Source of the DNA: Tsuneonella deserti
Lineage (GTDB): Bacteria; Pseudomonadota; Alphaproteobacteria; Sphingomonadales; Sphingomonadaceae
Direction of reading: 5' to 3'
NCBI RefSeq assembly: GCF_014644315.1
Contig: NZ_BMKL01000001.1
Coordinates: forward strand, 1,003,001 to 1,067,000
DNA length: 64,000 nt
Below the pieces are notes generated by a model. The model did no database searches, was not told the origin of the DNA, and saw only the letters and a program-made list of their open reading frames with translations. A program made the position numbers and the translations under genes. This document shows positions 1 to 9,312 of this stretch, one piece after another. The stretch's first letter is position 1. Every line of letters begins with the position of its first letter.

Positions 1-398
1 GTGTCGGGCAGGCCCCAGCCGGCGAGGGACCACGTAGTGGGTTCTACATGAAGGCGCAGGGTCTCTTCACTCTCATCGTAACGCCAGCGCAGAAGCTCTA
101 GGCTGCCCTGCTCCGCAGGACCGGCGCAACCGAAGGGTACGCTCAGCTCAAAACGCCGCCCTACTGCTGATCTAATTTTCCCTGGGACTGGCGCTCCAGC
201 CACCAACGCGTCGGTCGCAGTAGCGACCATGGCGATGATGTCGGCTCTGCCGAGAACGGGGTCGCTATCGGTTGACGGGCTTGGACCCGGCGTTGGCCGC
301 GCAATCGCACGAGAATGGGCATCCGCAGCCTTCGGTGCACTGGCGCGGCCAACGTAGAAACCTGCGCTCCCAACCACGATCGCCGCGATGTGAACCAT
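1..398 (-). CDS. Partial membrane-anchored hypothetical protein, 3' end outside the window
   Basis: An open frame runs leftwards from an ATG at 398 to the window edge without a stop, giving at least 132 residues. The start MVHIAAIVVGSAGFYVG is a short hydrophobic signal-anchor. A Pro/Ser-rich linker follows, and then a segment beginning RRFELSVPFGCAGPAEQGS with regular alternation of charged and hydrophobic residues that looks like a beta-rich extracytoplasmic domain. I do not recognise a named family, although the amino-acid pattern is clearly that of coding sequence. If this is an ordinary chromosomal gene, then any element carried by the nearby recombinase gene is short or decayed. Confidence 0.6.
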   Translation of the reverse strand, partial: MVHIAAIVVGSAGFYVGRASAPKAADAHSRAIARPTPGPSPSTDSDPVLGRADIIAMVATATDALVAGAPVPGKIRSAVGRRFELSVPFGCAGPAEQGSLELLRWRYDESEETLRLHVEPTTWSLAGWGLPD

Positions 399-1045
399 GA
401 CTGGCACATCACACCCGCTGAACTTGCCTCCGCGGCGCTGATTTAGGCGGCGGAAGCTTTGCCAAGATTTCTCTGCAGGTGGGGAAGCTGCGCCGAAAGA
501 GTACCGGACCGTTGCGCTTCTTGAAAGGAGGCGTTCGCCGGGATTTGAGCGGGTCTTGCTCCCCCCGGCGCAAGCGACGGCAACGGACCGAACGAACTGC
601 TCCGGACCTGGCCTTCGGGCACCGTGATCAAGGGTACACGCGAGCCACCGGCCGGAATCTTTGAGCACCAGTCAAAGGGTGGTCGCCGTGCCGACGGGAT
701 GTCATCTCGAAAACCAGATTTTGATAGCTAGCGGCAGGAATCAGCGTCCGCGGAACTTGTGTTAGGCGTGAGGCCCATGCCTTTTAGGCATCGGGCCCAT
801 GCCCGCTTTGCACCCCATTTCAGGCATCGATATCGATCCGTGATCTCACGGAGAAGCATGTATGATCTGAGGAGTTCAAGGATAAACCTCGAACGTGCGA
901 GGTGAGGGCGCAATGCTGCTATCTGCGCTAGGCTGAACGAACGGCCGCTTTCGGGGCAATAGTCGCGTCCACTCGAATGGCCGAGATTGGGCGCGGAGCT
1001 GAAGAACATCGCTAACGCAGATCACGCAACGACGATGCGCTCTTT
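399..1045. other. About 650 bp without a convincing gene
   Basis: Short open frames occur on both strands, but none has a ribosome binding site, a recognisable product or normal codon use. Around 774-812 the decamer GGCCCATGCC occurs twice and flanks a small hairpin, ATGCC-tttta-GGCAT. The stretch separates the recombinase 3' end from the left-edge gene and may be decayed DNA of an integrated element. I looked for a copy of the tRNA-Pro 3' end here and did not find one. Confidence 0.5.
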
Positions 1046-3040
1046 CTAAACATTCGCGTTCAGGCGTGCAGATCGTTCCGCGGGCTCAGCGCGAGGCCGC
1101 CCCCTTGGGCTGCCGAAACACATCCGCTCGGTAGGCCTCATTTTGAGCGGCATAGGGCGTAGGTGTTCAAAGAAGGCATCCAGACCGGCGATCGCATCTC
1201 TGACTAGTGCAAGATCAGGATCTGCCTCGTATACTTCCACTCCGACGGTCCCATCGACGTGACCGGAGATGTAATTACGCATCGGCAACTCAACACCAAA
1301 GTCCCGAAGAGCTGTGCGTCCGGTTCCGCGCAGCGAATGGCCGTCCGGAGCTTTGCCATGCAGTTCCAAGCCGGTTCCGCCCGGGAAGTGAAATTTCCGA
1401 GCGGGGTCGATGGCTCGCTTCCGCATCATCCAGTCGAAATCCAGCAGTCCATCCGGATGCACGAATTCAGGAAATAGGGCGGCGTGACCAGCTGCTTGAA
1501 CTGCTCGAACGTAGTCCAAGAAGCCGAGCTCGATAACTTTCTGGCTAACAGCGACCTTCCGCTCCCCTTCATCAACCTTGAGGCCACGGAGGCGGTTTGG
1601 GCGCACGTAGATGTATGGAACGGGAGCGTCGGGAAAGACGTCGACGGATTCGAGCCCGGCTCCCTCGCTAGGGCGCCCGCAAATGTTCAAGTTGACCAGT
1701 GGCGACCAGTAGACGCCGTCGTGGATCACGTGAGCTCCAGGTTTGAATCGGTTGTCGATCCCGGCGCATCCCTCGTAAACAGGCCCTGAAGTTAGCTTCG
1801 CGAACGCTTCCACCGTCCAGTTGGGCCGTTTCTCATTCTTCTTGCGCTTATCAGTTTTCTTCGTTTGCTTTGCGTTATGCCGTAGTCCCTTGAAGTCTAG
1901 TGAGTGCTTGGCGAAGCCAGCCGTCGCGGCCCCCTCGATCACAGCTTTCAACCAGCAAAGATGCTTGTTGCGGGTGCCAGAGTGGAGGCCGATTTTTCGA
2001 AGGCGCGCGTGCTCCTGGTCCTCGGTTTCCTTGTCCGGCGGCTCCACGGATGCAAGAGCCGCAGCGAACCCTCCCTGGCCCTTGACCATGAAGTGGTTGT
2101 AGCGTTTTGGCAGCCGCCCCATCAATTTGACGCATTCGAACAAATGCTGCTGCTTGATCGAGGAGAACGGGATGTCGCCGTTGGCACCGACTAATAGGTT
2201 CACGCTAGCGCTGACTTCCCTTGCTCGATCGTCGTCCCACAGGCCTTCCCTTTTCCTATTTTCGATGACGATCTCTGCCACCTGGCTGAAGGGTCCGTCG
2301 CGACAACCGTCATTCAAAGGCACTGGGGTGCCGCTTTCGTCCTGGGAGGCCGGGGCGATCGCTTCGCAGATCCATCGCGCGCTCTGGGATCCAAATAGAG
2401 CCATTGCTCGCGGTGACGGCACGCCCAGCTTTACTGGTACACCGCTGTCTGACGCAGCTGCGAGGCAAGCCTCCGCCATGGCCGCGGCTGCGGTTGCGCG
2501 GGCCCGTGCAATATTGTCGGTGGTAACAGGGTAGCCAAGATTCGTCAGTTGTATGGCGAGCTGGCCATCGCTGATGAGCGAGCTCCGGTCGCCATAAGCT
2601 TCGATCGTCTCGATCACATCGAGGATTTCGCGTTCGCTGAAGCCGGCAGCCTGGCCTGCCTCCACCGCCAAGCTACGCGACGGCGGTTCACCATTTTTCG
2701 GTGACAAGGCGTACATCCGTGCGTGCGCTAGGTCGATGCGATCGTGAAATGGGGAGGGCTGGCCAAGTCGATCTCCGCGGATACGATCGAGCGCCCTTTC
2801 TGCCATCGCTTTGTAAAGCTGGCCGAGCCCATCGTGTCCTACCTGAAAATGCCTCATCGCACGCACCTCTTCCATCCGCGCCTCGAGCTGGACGGAGTAG
2901 CGCTGTGCGGTCACCGCGCAGCCCGTCTTGAGGCTGATACGAAGGATTATAGGACATTTTTCTGGCGGTCGGCGGGACGCCCGCCAACGCCACCACCAGG
3001 TCCGGCCGCGGAGGTATCGGTCAGCGGCCACAGCACTCAC
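1046..3040 (-). CDS. Tyrosine recombinase / phage-type integrase
   Basis: Predicted site-specific DNA recombinase of about 664 residues. The C-terminal half holds the family signature: a box I arginine in NICGRPSEGAGL, H568-S-L-R571, H594 in ISGH and the nucleophile Y604 in VEVY (numbering from the chosen start). The N-terminus, with RTWWWRWRA and then SLKTGCAVTAQRYSVQLE, resembles the SAM-like/DUF6538 start of large proteobacterial integrases. I chose the GTG at 3040 because upstream codons look like intergenic sequence; a start as far out as 3163 is possible. The gene begins about 150 bp past the 3' end of tRNA-Pro and reads away from it, the usual layout of an element integrated in a tRNA gene. 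No excisionase or cargo gene is visible. Confidence 0.8.
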   Translation of the reverse strand: MSAVAADRYLRGRTWWWRWRASRRPPEKCPIILRISLKTGCAVTAQRYSVQLEARMEEVRAMRHFQVGHDGLGQLYKAMAERALDRIRGDRLGQPSPFHDRIDLAHARMYALSPKNGEPPSRSLAVEAGQAAGFSEREILDVIETIEAYGDRSSLISDGQLAIQLTNLGYPVTTDNIARARATAAAAMAEACLAAASDSGVPVKLGVPSPRAMALFGSQSARWICEAIAPASQDESGTPVPLNDGCRDGPFSQVAEIVIENRKREGLWDDDRAREVSASVNLLVGANGDIPFSSIKQQHLFECVKLMGRLPKRYNHFMVKGQGGFAAALASVEPPDKETEDQEHARLRKIGLHSGTRNKHLCWLKAVIEGAATAGFAKHSLDFKGLRHNAKQTKKTDKRKKNEKRPNWTVEAFAKLTSGPVYEGCAGIDNRFKPGAHVIHDGVYWSPLVNLNICGRPSEGAGLESVDVFPDAPVPYIYVRPNRLRGLKVDEGERKVAVSQKVIELGFLDYVRAVQAAGHAALFPEFVHPDGLLDFDWMMRKRAIDPARKFHFPGGTGLELHGKAPDGHSLRGTGRTALRDFGVELPMRNYISGHVDGTVGVEVYEADPDLALVRDAIAGLDAFFEHLRPMPLKMRPTERMCFGSPRGRPRAEPAERSARLNANV

Positions 3041-3186
3041 CCGAGCGCGGGTCGCTGCAGCACAATGTTGGACACGATCTTGGGCACAAAATGGGGCACA
3101 AATGCCCGAAAAAATCCTCGACCAATTACTCGCCTCCGCCGCTAAGGGACGGAATTCAGGCACTTAGCGGCGATGAGGGCGAAAAT

Positions 3187-3263
3187 TGGTCGGGGAAAGA
3201 GGATTCGAACCTCCGGCCCCTGCCTCCCGAAGACAGTGCTCTACCAGGCTGAGCTATTCCCCG
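3187..3263 (-). tRNA. tRNA-Pro(CGG)
   Basis: A complete 77-nt cloverleaf on the minus strand: acceptor CGGGGAA pairs with TTCCCCG, the D-arm includes AGCCTGGTAGAGC, the anticodon loop is TTCGGGA (anticodon CGG), the T-arm is GGAGG-TTCGAAT-CCTCT, and CCA is encoded. Its 3' end faces the recombinase gene and is the probable attachment site. Confidence 0.95.
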
Positions 3264-3366
3264 ACCGATCTCATCCCAACACGTATGGCTGGGCGAGGCA
3301 GGTGCGGGCCTATAGGGATGGGCAGGACGGGTGGCAAGCGGGCAATTGCCGGTCTAGGGCGGAGCC

Positions 3367-4323
3367 ATGGCCAGCGCCTCTCCGCTTCGCGATTCTCCGC
3401 CTGCCCGCCATCCCGAATGGCAATACCTCGACCTGATGCGCCGAATCTGGAGCGAAGGCTCCGAACGGATCGACCGTACGGGAATCGGCACCCGGTCGGT
3501 ATTCGGCGCCACGCTGCGATTCGACCTGACCGATCGCGCGATGCCGCTCATCACGACCAAGCGGGTGTACTGGAAGACCGCGACCCGCGAACTGCTGTGG
3601 TTCCTTACCGGCGAGACCAACATTCGCCCGTTGGTGCTCCAGGGCGTGCACATCTGGGACGACTGGCCGCATGCACGATACGTGCGCGAGACCGGTGACG
3701 AGATTACGATCGAACTTTTTATCGAGCGCATTGCGAATGACGAAACCTTCGCCGCCAACTGGGGCGATCTTGGACCGGTCTATGGCAAACAGTGGGTCGA
3801 TTGGCCCACCTACCGCTACCGGCCGGACGGGCTCTACGAGCCAGGCGAGGGGATCAACCAGGTCGCCCAGGTCGTCAAATCGCTGAGAACGAATCCCGGC
3901 AGCCGGCGCCACATCATCGAGGGCTGGAACGTCGCCGAGCTTGACCGGATGGCGCTGCCGCCGTGCCACAAGACCTACCAGTATCACGTTGCCGACGGAA
4001 AGCTGAACGGGTTGCTCTACCAGCGCAGCTGCGACGTCGCGCTCGGGCTGCCGTTCAACCTGTGGTCGGCGGCTCTGCTCCAGAGGATGCTCGCCCAGCA
4101 GGCAGACCTCGAGCCGGGCGAGCTGATATGGATGGGCGGTGACGTCCACCTCTACCTCAATCATGCCGAACTGATCGAGGAGCAGCTCGTCCGGGAACCT
4201 CAGGGCGTCCCACGGCTTGAAATCCTGCGGCGGCCGGCGACGATCTTCGATTACTCAATCGAGGATTTCGCGGTTTCGGACTACGCGCCGCTCGGGGCTC
4301 TCAAGGCGCCGGTGGCGGTCTAG
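3367..4323 (+). CDS. thyA: Thymidylate synthase
   Basis: Converts dUMP and methylene-tetrahydrofolate to dTMP and dihydrofolate in the cytoplasm. The 318-residue protein has the family hallmarks in order: RTGIGTRSVFG near the N-terminus (phosphate-binding Arg), the LLWFLTGETNI segment, the active-site Cys200 in ALPPCHKTYQ, QRSCDVALGLPFN and the folate-side HLYLNH. It is somewhat longer than the 264-residue E. coli enzyme, partly through a central insertion around TYRYRPDGLYEPGEG, which is common in alphaproteobacteria. It lies about 100 bp after tRNA-Pro on the opposite strand and about 80 bp before the branched-chain dehydrogenase operon, and appears to be monocistronic. Confidence 0.97.
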   Translation: MASASPLRDSPPARHPEWQYLDLMRRIWSEGSERIDRTGIGTRSVFGATLRFDLTDRAMPLITTKRVYWKTATRELLWFLTGETNIRPLVLQGVHIWDDWPHARYVRETGDEITIELFIERIANDETFAANWGDLGPVYGKQWVDWPTYRYRPDGLYEPGEGINQVAQVVKSLRTNPGSRRHIIEGWNVAELDRMALPPCHKTYQYHVADGKLNGLLYQRSCDVALGLPFNLWSAALLQRMLAQQADLEPGELIWMGGDVHLYLNHAELIEEQLVREPQGVPRLEILRRPATIFDYSIEDFAVSDYAPLGALKAPVAV

Positions 4324-4402
4324 CGGCTTCTTGACTCGCGCCGGGGCTTTGAAATAAAATAACCCGGTCTTATAAGATTGCTTCTAACGCGGGGAGAGCG
4401 CG

Positions 4403-5695
4403 ATGGCCACCAGGCCGAGCGGGACGGGACAGGCGGGGCACAATCGCCCGGCGCTGAGCTTCCACGTTCCCGAACCCAAGTACCGGCCGGGCGATGCGGT
4501 CGATTTTTCCGATTTGAAGATCAGCGAACCCGGCGCGCAGCCGCGTCCGGACGAGACCTGTCTGGCGATCGAGACCGCGCCGCTCGCCAACGATCTCATC
4601 CGCGTGCTGGGCGACGACAACCAGGCGCACGGCCCGTGGGACCCGCGGCTCGATCCCGAAACGCTGCGCGCGATGCTGCGTAACATGGCGCTTACCCGTG
4701 CTTTCGACGAGCGGATGTATCGCGGCCAGCGCCAGGGCAAGACCAGCTTCTACATGAAGTGCACCGGCGAGGAAGCGACCTCGATTGCCGCCTCGATGGC
4801 GCTGGCCGCCGATGACATGGTCTTTCCCAGCTATCGCCAGCAAGGCATCCTGATCGCGCGCGGCTACCCCCTGGTCGAGATGATCAACCAGATCTACTCG
4901 AACCGGGGCGACAAGCTGAAGGGCCGCCAGCTGCCGATCATGTATTCGAGCCGGGCGCACAGCTTCTTCACCATCAGCGGCAACCTGGCCACGCAGACCC
5001 CGCAGGCGGTCGGCTGGGCGATGGCGAGCGCGATGCGCGGCGACAGCCGGATCGCGGCGACCTGGGTGGGCGAGGGCAGCACGGCGGAGGGCGACTTCCA
5101 CGCCGCCTGCCTGTTCGCAACAGTCTACAACGCGCCCGTCATCCTCAACGTCGTGAACAACCAGTGGGCGATCTCGAGCTTCTCGGGGTTTGCCGGTGGT
5201 GAGCGGGCGACCTTCGCGGCGCGCGGAGTGGGCTACGGCATCGCTTCGCTGAGGGTGGACGGCAACGACCCACTGGCATGTTACGCCGCCGAGTTATGGG
5301 CCGCCAATCGAGCCCGCGCCAACGCCGGGCCGACGCTGATTGAACACTTCAGCTACCGCGCGGAAGGGCACTCCACGTCTGACGATCCGAGCCAGTACCG
5401 CAGCGCGCAAGAGCGCGCCGAATGGCCGCTGGGCGATCCGATCATGCGCCTGAAGGATCACCTCATCGCGCTCGGTGAATGGGACGACGAGCGGCAGGAA
5501 AAGCTCGACCTGGAAAGCGCCGAGCAGGTCAAGGCAGCGACCAAGGAAGCCGAGAAGAACGGCATCCTGGGTCACGGCCTCCACCACCCGTTCCACACGA
5601 TGTTCGAGGATGTGTTCGAGGAACTGCCCTGGCATCTCGAGGAACAGGCCGCGCAGGCGATCCGCGAAAGGGAAATCAAGTGGCCACAACCCTGA
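4403..5695 (+). CDS. bkdA1: Branched-chain 2-oxoacid dehydrogenase E1 subunit alpha
   Basis: The alpha chain of the thiamine-diphosphate E1 component, which decarboxylates the 2-oxo acids from Val, Leu and Ile. The 430-residue protein carries the ThDP/Mg motif (GEGSTAEGDFH through VVNNQWAIS) and the loop RAEGHSTSDDPSQYR characteristic of the branched-chain type rather than pyruvate dehydrogenase. The N-terminal about 100 residues before RAFDERMYRGQRQGK are also typical of the branched-chain form. The start is supported by GGGGAGAG just upstream. First gene of an operon with E1 beta (overlap of 16 bases) and E2; no E3 gene is adjacent, so lipoamide dehydrogenase must be supplied from elsewhere. 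Confidence 0.93.
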   Translation: MATRPSGTGQAGHNRPALSFHVPEPKYRPGDAVDFSDLKISEPGAQPRPDETCLAIETAPLANDLIRVLGDDNQAHGPWDPRLDPETLRAMLRNMALTRAFDERMYRGQRQGKTSFYMKCTGEEATSIAASMALAADDMVFPSYRQQGILIARGYPLVEMINQIYSNRGDKLKGRQLPIMYSSRAHSFFTISGNLATQTPQAVGWAMASAMRGDSRIAATWVGEGSTAEGDFHAACLFATVYNAPVILNVVNNQWAISSFSGFAGGERATFAARGVGYGIASLRVDGNDPLACYAAELWAANRARANAGPTLIEHFSYRAEGHSTSDDPSQYRSAQERAEWPLGDPIMRLKDHLIALGEWDDERQEKLDLESAEQVKAATKEAEKNGILGHGLHHPFHTMFEDVFEELPWHLEEQAAQAIREREIKWPQP

Positions 5696-6744
5696 TCGAC
5701 GATACGCCGGTCGGCCTCGCCGACGCGCCGGCGCGCAACCTCAACATGATCGAGGCGATCAACGACGCGCTCGACATCATGCTCAGCCACGACCCGACCG
5801 TGATCATCATGGGCGAGGATGTCGGCTATTTCGGCGGCGTGTTCCGCGCGACCGCGGGCCTGCAGGAAAAGCACGGCAAGAACCGCGTGTTCGACACACC
5901 GATCTCCGAATGCGGCATCATCGGCGCGGCGGTGGGCATGGGCGCCTACGGCCTGCGCCCGGTGCCCGAGATTCAGTTCGCGGACTACATTTACCCCGGG
6001 ATGGACCAGCTCATCAGCGAGGCGGCACGCCTTCGCTATCGTTCGGCGGGCGAATTCATCGCGCCCCTGACCGTGCGCAGCCCGTTCGGCGGCGGCATTT
6101 TCGGCGGGCAGACGCACAGCCAGAGCCCTGAATCGCTGTTCACCCATGTCGCGGGCCTGAAGACGGTCATCCCTTCCACCCCGTACGATGCCAAGGGCCT
6201 GCTGATCGCGGCGATCGAGGACAACGATCCGGTCATTTTCTTCGAGCCGAAGCGGATCTACAACGGCCCGTTCAACGGCTACTACGACAAACCGGTCGAG
6301 CCGTGGAAGAACCACAAGGATAGCCGGGTTCCCGAAGGCTACTATTCCATCCCGCTCGGCAAGGCGCGCACCGTGCGCAAGGGCGATGCGCTGACCGTGC
6401 TTACCTACGGCACCATGGTCCACGTCTCCGAAGCGGTATGCCGCGAGAAGGGCGTGGATGCCGAGATCATCGACCTGCGCACGCTGGTGCCGCTCGACAT
6501 CGAGGCGATCGAGGCTTCGGTCGAGAAGACCGGCCGCTGCCTGATCGTGCACGAGGCGACCCGTACCAGCGGTTTCGGCGCGGAGCTTTCTGCCCTCGTG
6601 ACCGAGCGCTGCTTCTACCACCTCGAAGCCCCGGTCGAGCGCGTGACCGGCTTCGACACTCCCTATCCGCATAGCCTCGAGTGGGCTTACTTCCCCGGAC
6701 CGATCCGCATCGGCGAGGCGATAGACAAGATTCTGGAGGCCTGA
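5680..6744 (+). CDS. bkdA2: Branched-chain 2-oxoacid dehydrogenase E1 subunit beta
   Basis: Partner of the E1 alpha chain in the alpha2beta2 decarboxylase. The frame is open far upstream inside bkdA1, but homology begins at NMIEAINDALDIMLSHDPTV, so I use the GTG at 5680, preceded by GAAAGGGA and overlapping the end of bkdA1; this gives 354 residues. Visible family features are GEDVGYFGGVFRAT, the transketolase-type pyrimidine-binding region (FADYIYPGMDQLISEAARLRY) and the C-terminal transketolase domain containing LRTLVPLD and the HEATRTSGFGAE segment. The stop overlaps the E2 start in TGATG, indicating translational coupling. Confidence 0.93.
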   Translation: MATTLIDDTPVGLADAPARNLNMIEAINDALDIMLSHDPTVIIMGEDVGYFGGVFRATAGLQEKHGKNRVFDTPISECGIIGAAVGMGAYGLRPVPEIQFADYIYPGMDQLISEAARLRYRSAGEFIAPLTVRSPFGGGIFGGQTHSQSPESLFTHVAGLKTVIPSTPYDAKGLLIAAIEDNDPVIFFEPKRIYNGPFNGYYDKPVEPWKNHKDSRVPEGYYSIPLGKARTVRKGDALTVLTYGTMVHVSEAVCREKGVDAEIIDLRTLVPLDIEAIEASVEKTGRCLIVHEATRTSGFGAELSALVTERCFYHLEAPVERVTGFDTPYPHSLEWAYFPGPIRIGEAIDKILEA

Positions 6745-8090
6745 TGGCTCGCTATACCTTCAACCTCCCCGACATCGGCGAAGGCATCGCCGAGGCGGAG
6801 ATCGTGGCCTTTCACGTCAAGCCCGGCGACCGGGTCGAGGAAGACCAGCAGATTGCGGACATGATGACCGACAAGGCGACGGTCGAGATGGAAAGCCCGG
6901 TCACGGGCACCGTCCTCGAAGTCGCGGGCGAGGTGGGCGACGTGATTGCCATCGGCTCGATGCTGGTGGTGATCGAAACCGAGGGTGAGGCGAGCGAAAG
7001 CGCGACGCCCGCCGAAGTCGCACCGGCGCCCAAGTCCCCGGAAATCGAGCGGCGGATCGAGGTCGAGAATCCCGACGCGAGCGATGCCGACGATGCGATC
7101 GCGGCGGAGCCGAAGGCTTCCCCGCCGCCTCCGGCCGCCGCGCCGGAGCCGGCTCCTGCACCCAAGCCTGCCGCAGCGCCACGGGCTGCACCCGCTCCGG
7201 CAATGCCACAGTCGTCGATGAAGGTGCTTGCCACCCCCGCCGTGCGCCAGCGCGCGCGCGATCTGGGCATCGACCTGGCCGAGGTCCGTCCGAGCGAGGA
7301 GGGGCGCATCCGCCACTCCGATCTCGATGCGTTCATCTCCTACGGAGCGGCCAGTGGCCATGCCCCGGCCGGGCGCACCCGCGCCGACGAGACCATCAAG
7401 GTTATCGGCCTGCGCCGCCGGATCGCGGAGAACATGGCGGCGGCCAAGCGGCACATCCCGCACTTTACCTATGTCGAAGAGTGCGATGTCACCGAACTTG
7501 AGCGCCTGCGCGAACAGCTCAATGCAGCGCGCGGCGACAAGCCCAAGCTGACGATGCTGCCGCTGCTGATCGCCGCGATTTGCAAGACGATCCCCGACTT
7601 CCCGATGATCAACGCCCGCTACGATGACGAGGCGGGTGTGGTCACGCGGCACGGAGCGGTCCACCTCGGTATGGCGACCCAGACCGATGGCGGGCTGATG
7701 GTGCCGGTCATCCGCGATGCACAGGCGAAGAACCTGTGGCAGCTCGCGACCGAGATCCGCCGCCTGGCGGAAGCCGCCCGGAGCGGTTCGGCCAAGTCGA
7801 ACGAACTGTCCGGCTCGACCCTGACGGTCACCTCGCTAGGACCGTTGGGCGGAGTCGCCACCACGCCGGTCATCAATCGCCCCGAAGTCGCGATCATCGG
7901 ACCCAACCGCATCGTCGAGCGGCCGATGTTCGTGCCTGATGGCATGGGCGGCGAGCGGGTCGAGAAGCGCAAGCTCATGAACATCTCGATCTCGTGCGAC
8001 CACCGGGTGGTCGATGGTTGGGATGCTGCCAGCTTCATCCAGGCGGTCCGCAAGCTGATCGAGACGCCGGCTCTGTTGCTGGTCGGCTGA
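6744..8090 (+). CDS. bkdB: Dihydrolipoyl acyltransferase (E2) of branched-chain 2-oxoacid dehydrogenase
   Basis: The acyltransferase core of the complex, passing the acyl group from lipoamide to CoA. Domains in order over 448 residues: a lipoyl domain with the lipoylated Lys44 in MTDKATVEM; an Ala/Pro-rich linker (about residues 95-155); the peripheral subunit-binding domain starting at VLATPAVRQRARDLGIDL; and the catalytic domain ending in the HxxxDG active-site motif SCDHRVVDGWDAASF. One lipoyl domain is present, as in most branched-chain E2 proteins. The start is fixed by the TGATG overlap with E1 beta. It closes the bkd operon. Confidence 0.94.
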   Translation: MARYTFNLPDIGEGIAEAEIVAFHVKPGDRVEEDQQIADMMTDKATVEMESPVTGTVLEVAGEVGDVIAIGSMLVVIETEGEASESATPAEVAPAPKSPEIERRIEVENPDASDADDAIAAEPKASPPPPAAAPEPAPAPKPAAAPRAAPAPAMPQSSMKVLATPAVRQRARDLGIDLAEVRPSEEGRIRHSDLDAFISYGAASGHAPAGRTRADETIKVIGLRRRIAENMAAAKRHIPHFTYVEECDVTELERLREQLNAARGDKPKLTMLPLLIAAICKTIPDFPMINARYDDEAGVVTRHGAVHLGMATQTDGGLMVPVIRDAQAKNLWQLATEIRRLAEAARSGSAKSNELSGSTLTVTSLGPLGGVATTPVINRPEVAIIGPNRIVERPMFVPDGMGGERVEKRKLMNISISCDHRVVDGWDAASFIQAVRKLIETPALLLVG

Positions 8091-8128
8091 CCGGGTTATG
8101 CTTTCCCTCCTGGTTGGGGGAGACGCCC

Positions 8129-8716
8129 GTGAAGACCGACCCGCGCATTGACGCGTACATCGCCAACGCCGCAGAGTTCGCGCGGCCGATCCTAACGCGT
8201 CTGCGAGCCCTGGTCCACTCGGCGCTGCCGCAGGCGGAAGAGACGATCAAGTGGTCGATGCCGCACTTCACGGTGCTTGGCAAAAACGTTGCCGGCATGG
8301 CCGCGTTCAAGGCGCATTGCGCGTTCACGATCCACGGCGAGGGTCGGGCCGGAACCGAAGGGATGGGGCAGCACGGCAAGCTTGCCTCGGTCGAGGATAT
8401 CCCGCCCGACGCTGAACTTGTTGCCAAACTCATCGCGGCGACCGCGCGCATCGAAAGCGATGGCAGCGCCACGAAGGCGCGTTCGCGATCCGCGCCGAAA
8501 ACGGAAATACCGATGCCGGAAGATTTCGCAGCTGCGCTCGCAGGCAACCCGCAGGCGCGCGCGACGCTCGAAGGTTTCGCGCCGTCACACCGGCGAGAAT
8601 ATGTTCAGTGGGTGACCGAGGCAAAGCGCGAAGAAACCCGCGCGAAGCGCATCGCCCAGTCGGTCGAGTGGCTGGCCGAGGGAAAGAAGCGCAACTGGAA
8701 ATACGAGCGGTGCTGA
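8129..8716 (+). CDS. DUF1801/YdeI-type protein
   Basis: About 195 residues with a two-part layout: an N-terminal DUF1801-like fold (IKWSMPHFTVLGKNVAGMAAFKAHC) and a C-terminal YdeI/OmpD-associated region (SHRREYVQWVTEAKREETRAKR followed by LAEGKKRNWKY). The biochemical role of this family is not established. The GTG at 8129 is chosen because GGGGGAGA precedes it and the DUF1801 part begins directly after; the frame is open further upstream inside bkdB. It follows bkdB by 38 bp and may be read from the same transcript, without an obvious functional link. Confidence 0.8.
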   Translation: MKTDPRIDAYIANAAEFARPILTRLRALVHSALPQAEETIKWSMPHFTVLGKNVAGMAAFKAHCAFTIHGEGRAGTEGMGQHGKLASVEDIPPDAELVAKLIAATARIESDGSATKARSRSAPKTEIPMPEDFAAALAGNPQARATLEGFAPSHRREYVQWVTEAKREETRAKRIAQSVEWLAEGKKRNWKYERC

Positions 8717-8720
8717 AGGG

Positions 8721-9143
8721 TCAGCGAACGATCGCGCTGTAGGTCATCCGTCCCTCCGGCGCCGAAGCAGGCACCCGCAGCCGCAGGTGGGTCACGTCTT
8801 CCGCCGATGCGATGCGCTGCCCGAGTCGGAGCGCGCCGAGGCGGCCCCAGGTGCGTCCGTTATCGATCGACACCTGGACCGCTTCACTGCCAGCGCGCTG
8901 GAAGGCGAGGGTGCGCGGCACTGCCGCTTCGACGGTGAGTGGGCGGCCAGGCATGGCGGTGCGCCATTCGACGACGAGGACCACCTTGTCGCCACTCTTG
9001 AGAGTGGTTGCCGGCTCGAGCGCCCGCACGCCGTCATCGCGCCGTTCGACATAGACCGAGCGATTGACGTCGATCGCCTCGCTCGCCGCGGCCGAGCCCC
9101 CCAGCAGGCACGCCAGAGCTCCCAGAACCAGTCCCATGCGCAT
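8721..9143 (-). CDS. Small secreted protein with a beta-sandwich-like domain
   Basis: 140 residues with a clear Sec signal peptide (MRMGLVLGALACLLGGSAAASEA, cleavage probably near residue 21). The mature part alternates strands: IDVNRSVYVERR, LKSGDKVVLVVEW, TVEAAVPRTLAFQRAG, VQVSIDNGRTWGRLG and LRLRVPASAPEGRMTYSAIVR. This pattern resembles DUF11-like periplasmic or surface domains, but I assign no function. It converges on the YdeI-type gene with a gap of only a few bases and is followed upstream by the tRNA-Asp region. Confidence 0.65.
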   Translation of the reverse strand: MRMGLVLGALACLLGGSAAASEAIDVNRSVYVERRDDGVRALEPATTLKSGDKVVLVVEWRTAMPGRPLTVEAAVPRTLAFQRAGSEAVQVSIDNGRTWGRLGALRLGQRIASAEDVTHLRLRVPASAPEGRMTYSAIVR

Positions 9144-9312
9144 GATTAAATTTCCCCCAAGGCCCCGCTTTCCGGGCAGGCGGACCTTCGGAGGATATGG
9201 TTAATTTTCGGTGCACCATGACGTGTGCGAAAAGGTGCCGGAAGCGCGGTTGACAGCCCCTGTCCGACGCCTTAGTGGCGCGGCTCCCAAGCGGTGCAAG
9301 CCCCTTAAATGC

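Noticed and set aside
399-1045. Second attachment site for the tRNA-Pro integrase
   Set aside because: No stretch resembling the tRNA 3' end (CGGGGAAAGAGGATTCGAAC) beyond a weak 8-base match near 483.
5572-6672. Long minus-strand open frame opposite E1 beta (366 codons)
   Set aside because: Antisense to a clear E1 beta gene; its His/Asp/Arg-rich composition is typical of GC-rich shadow frames and no domain is visible.
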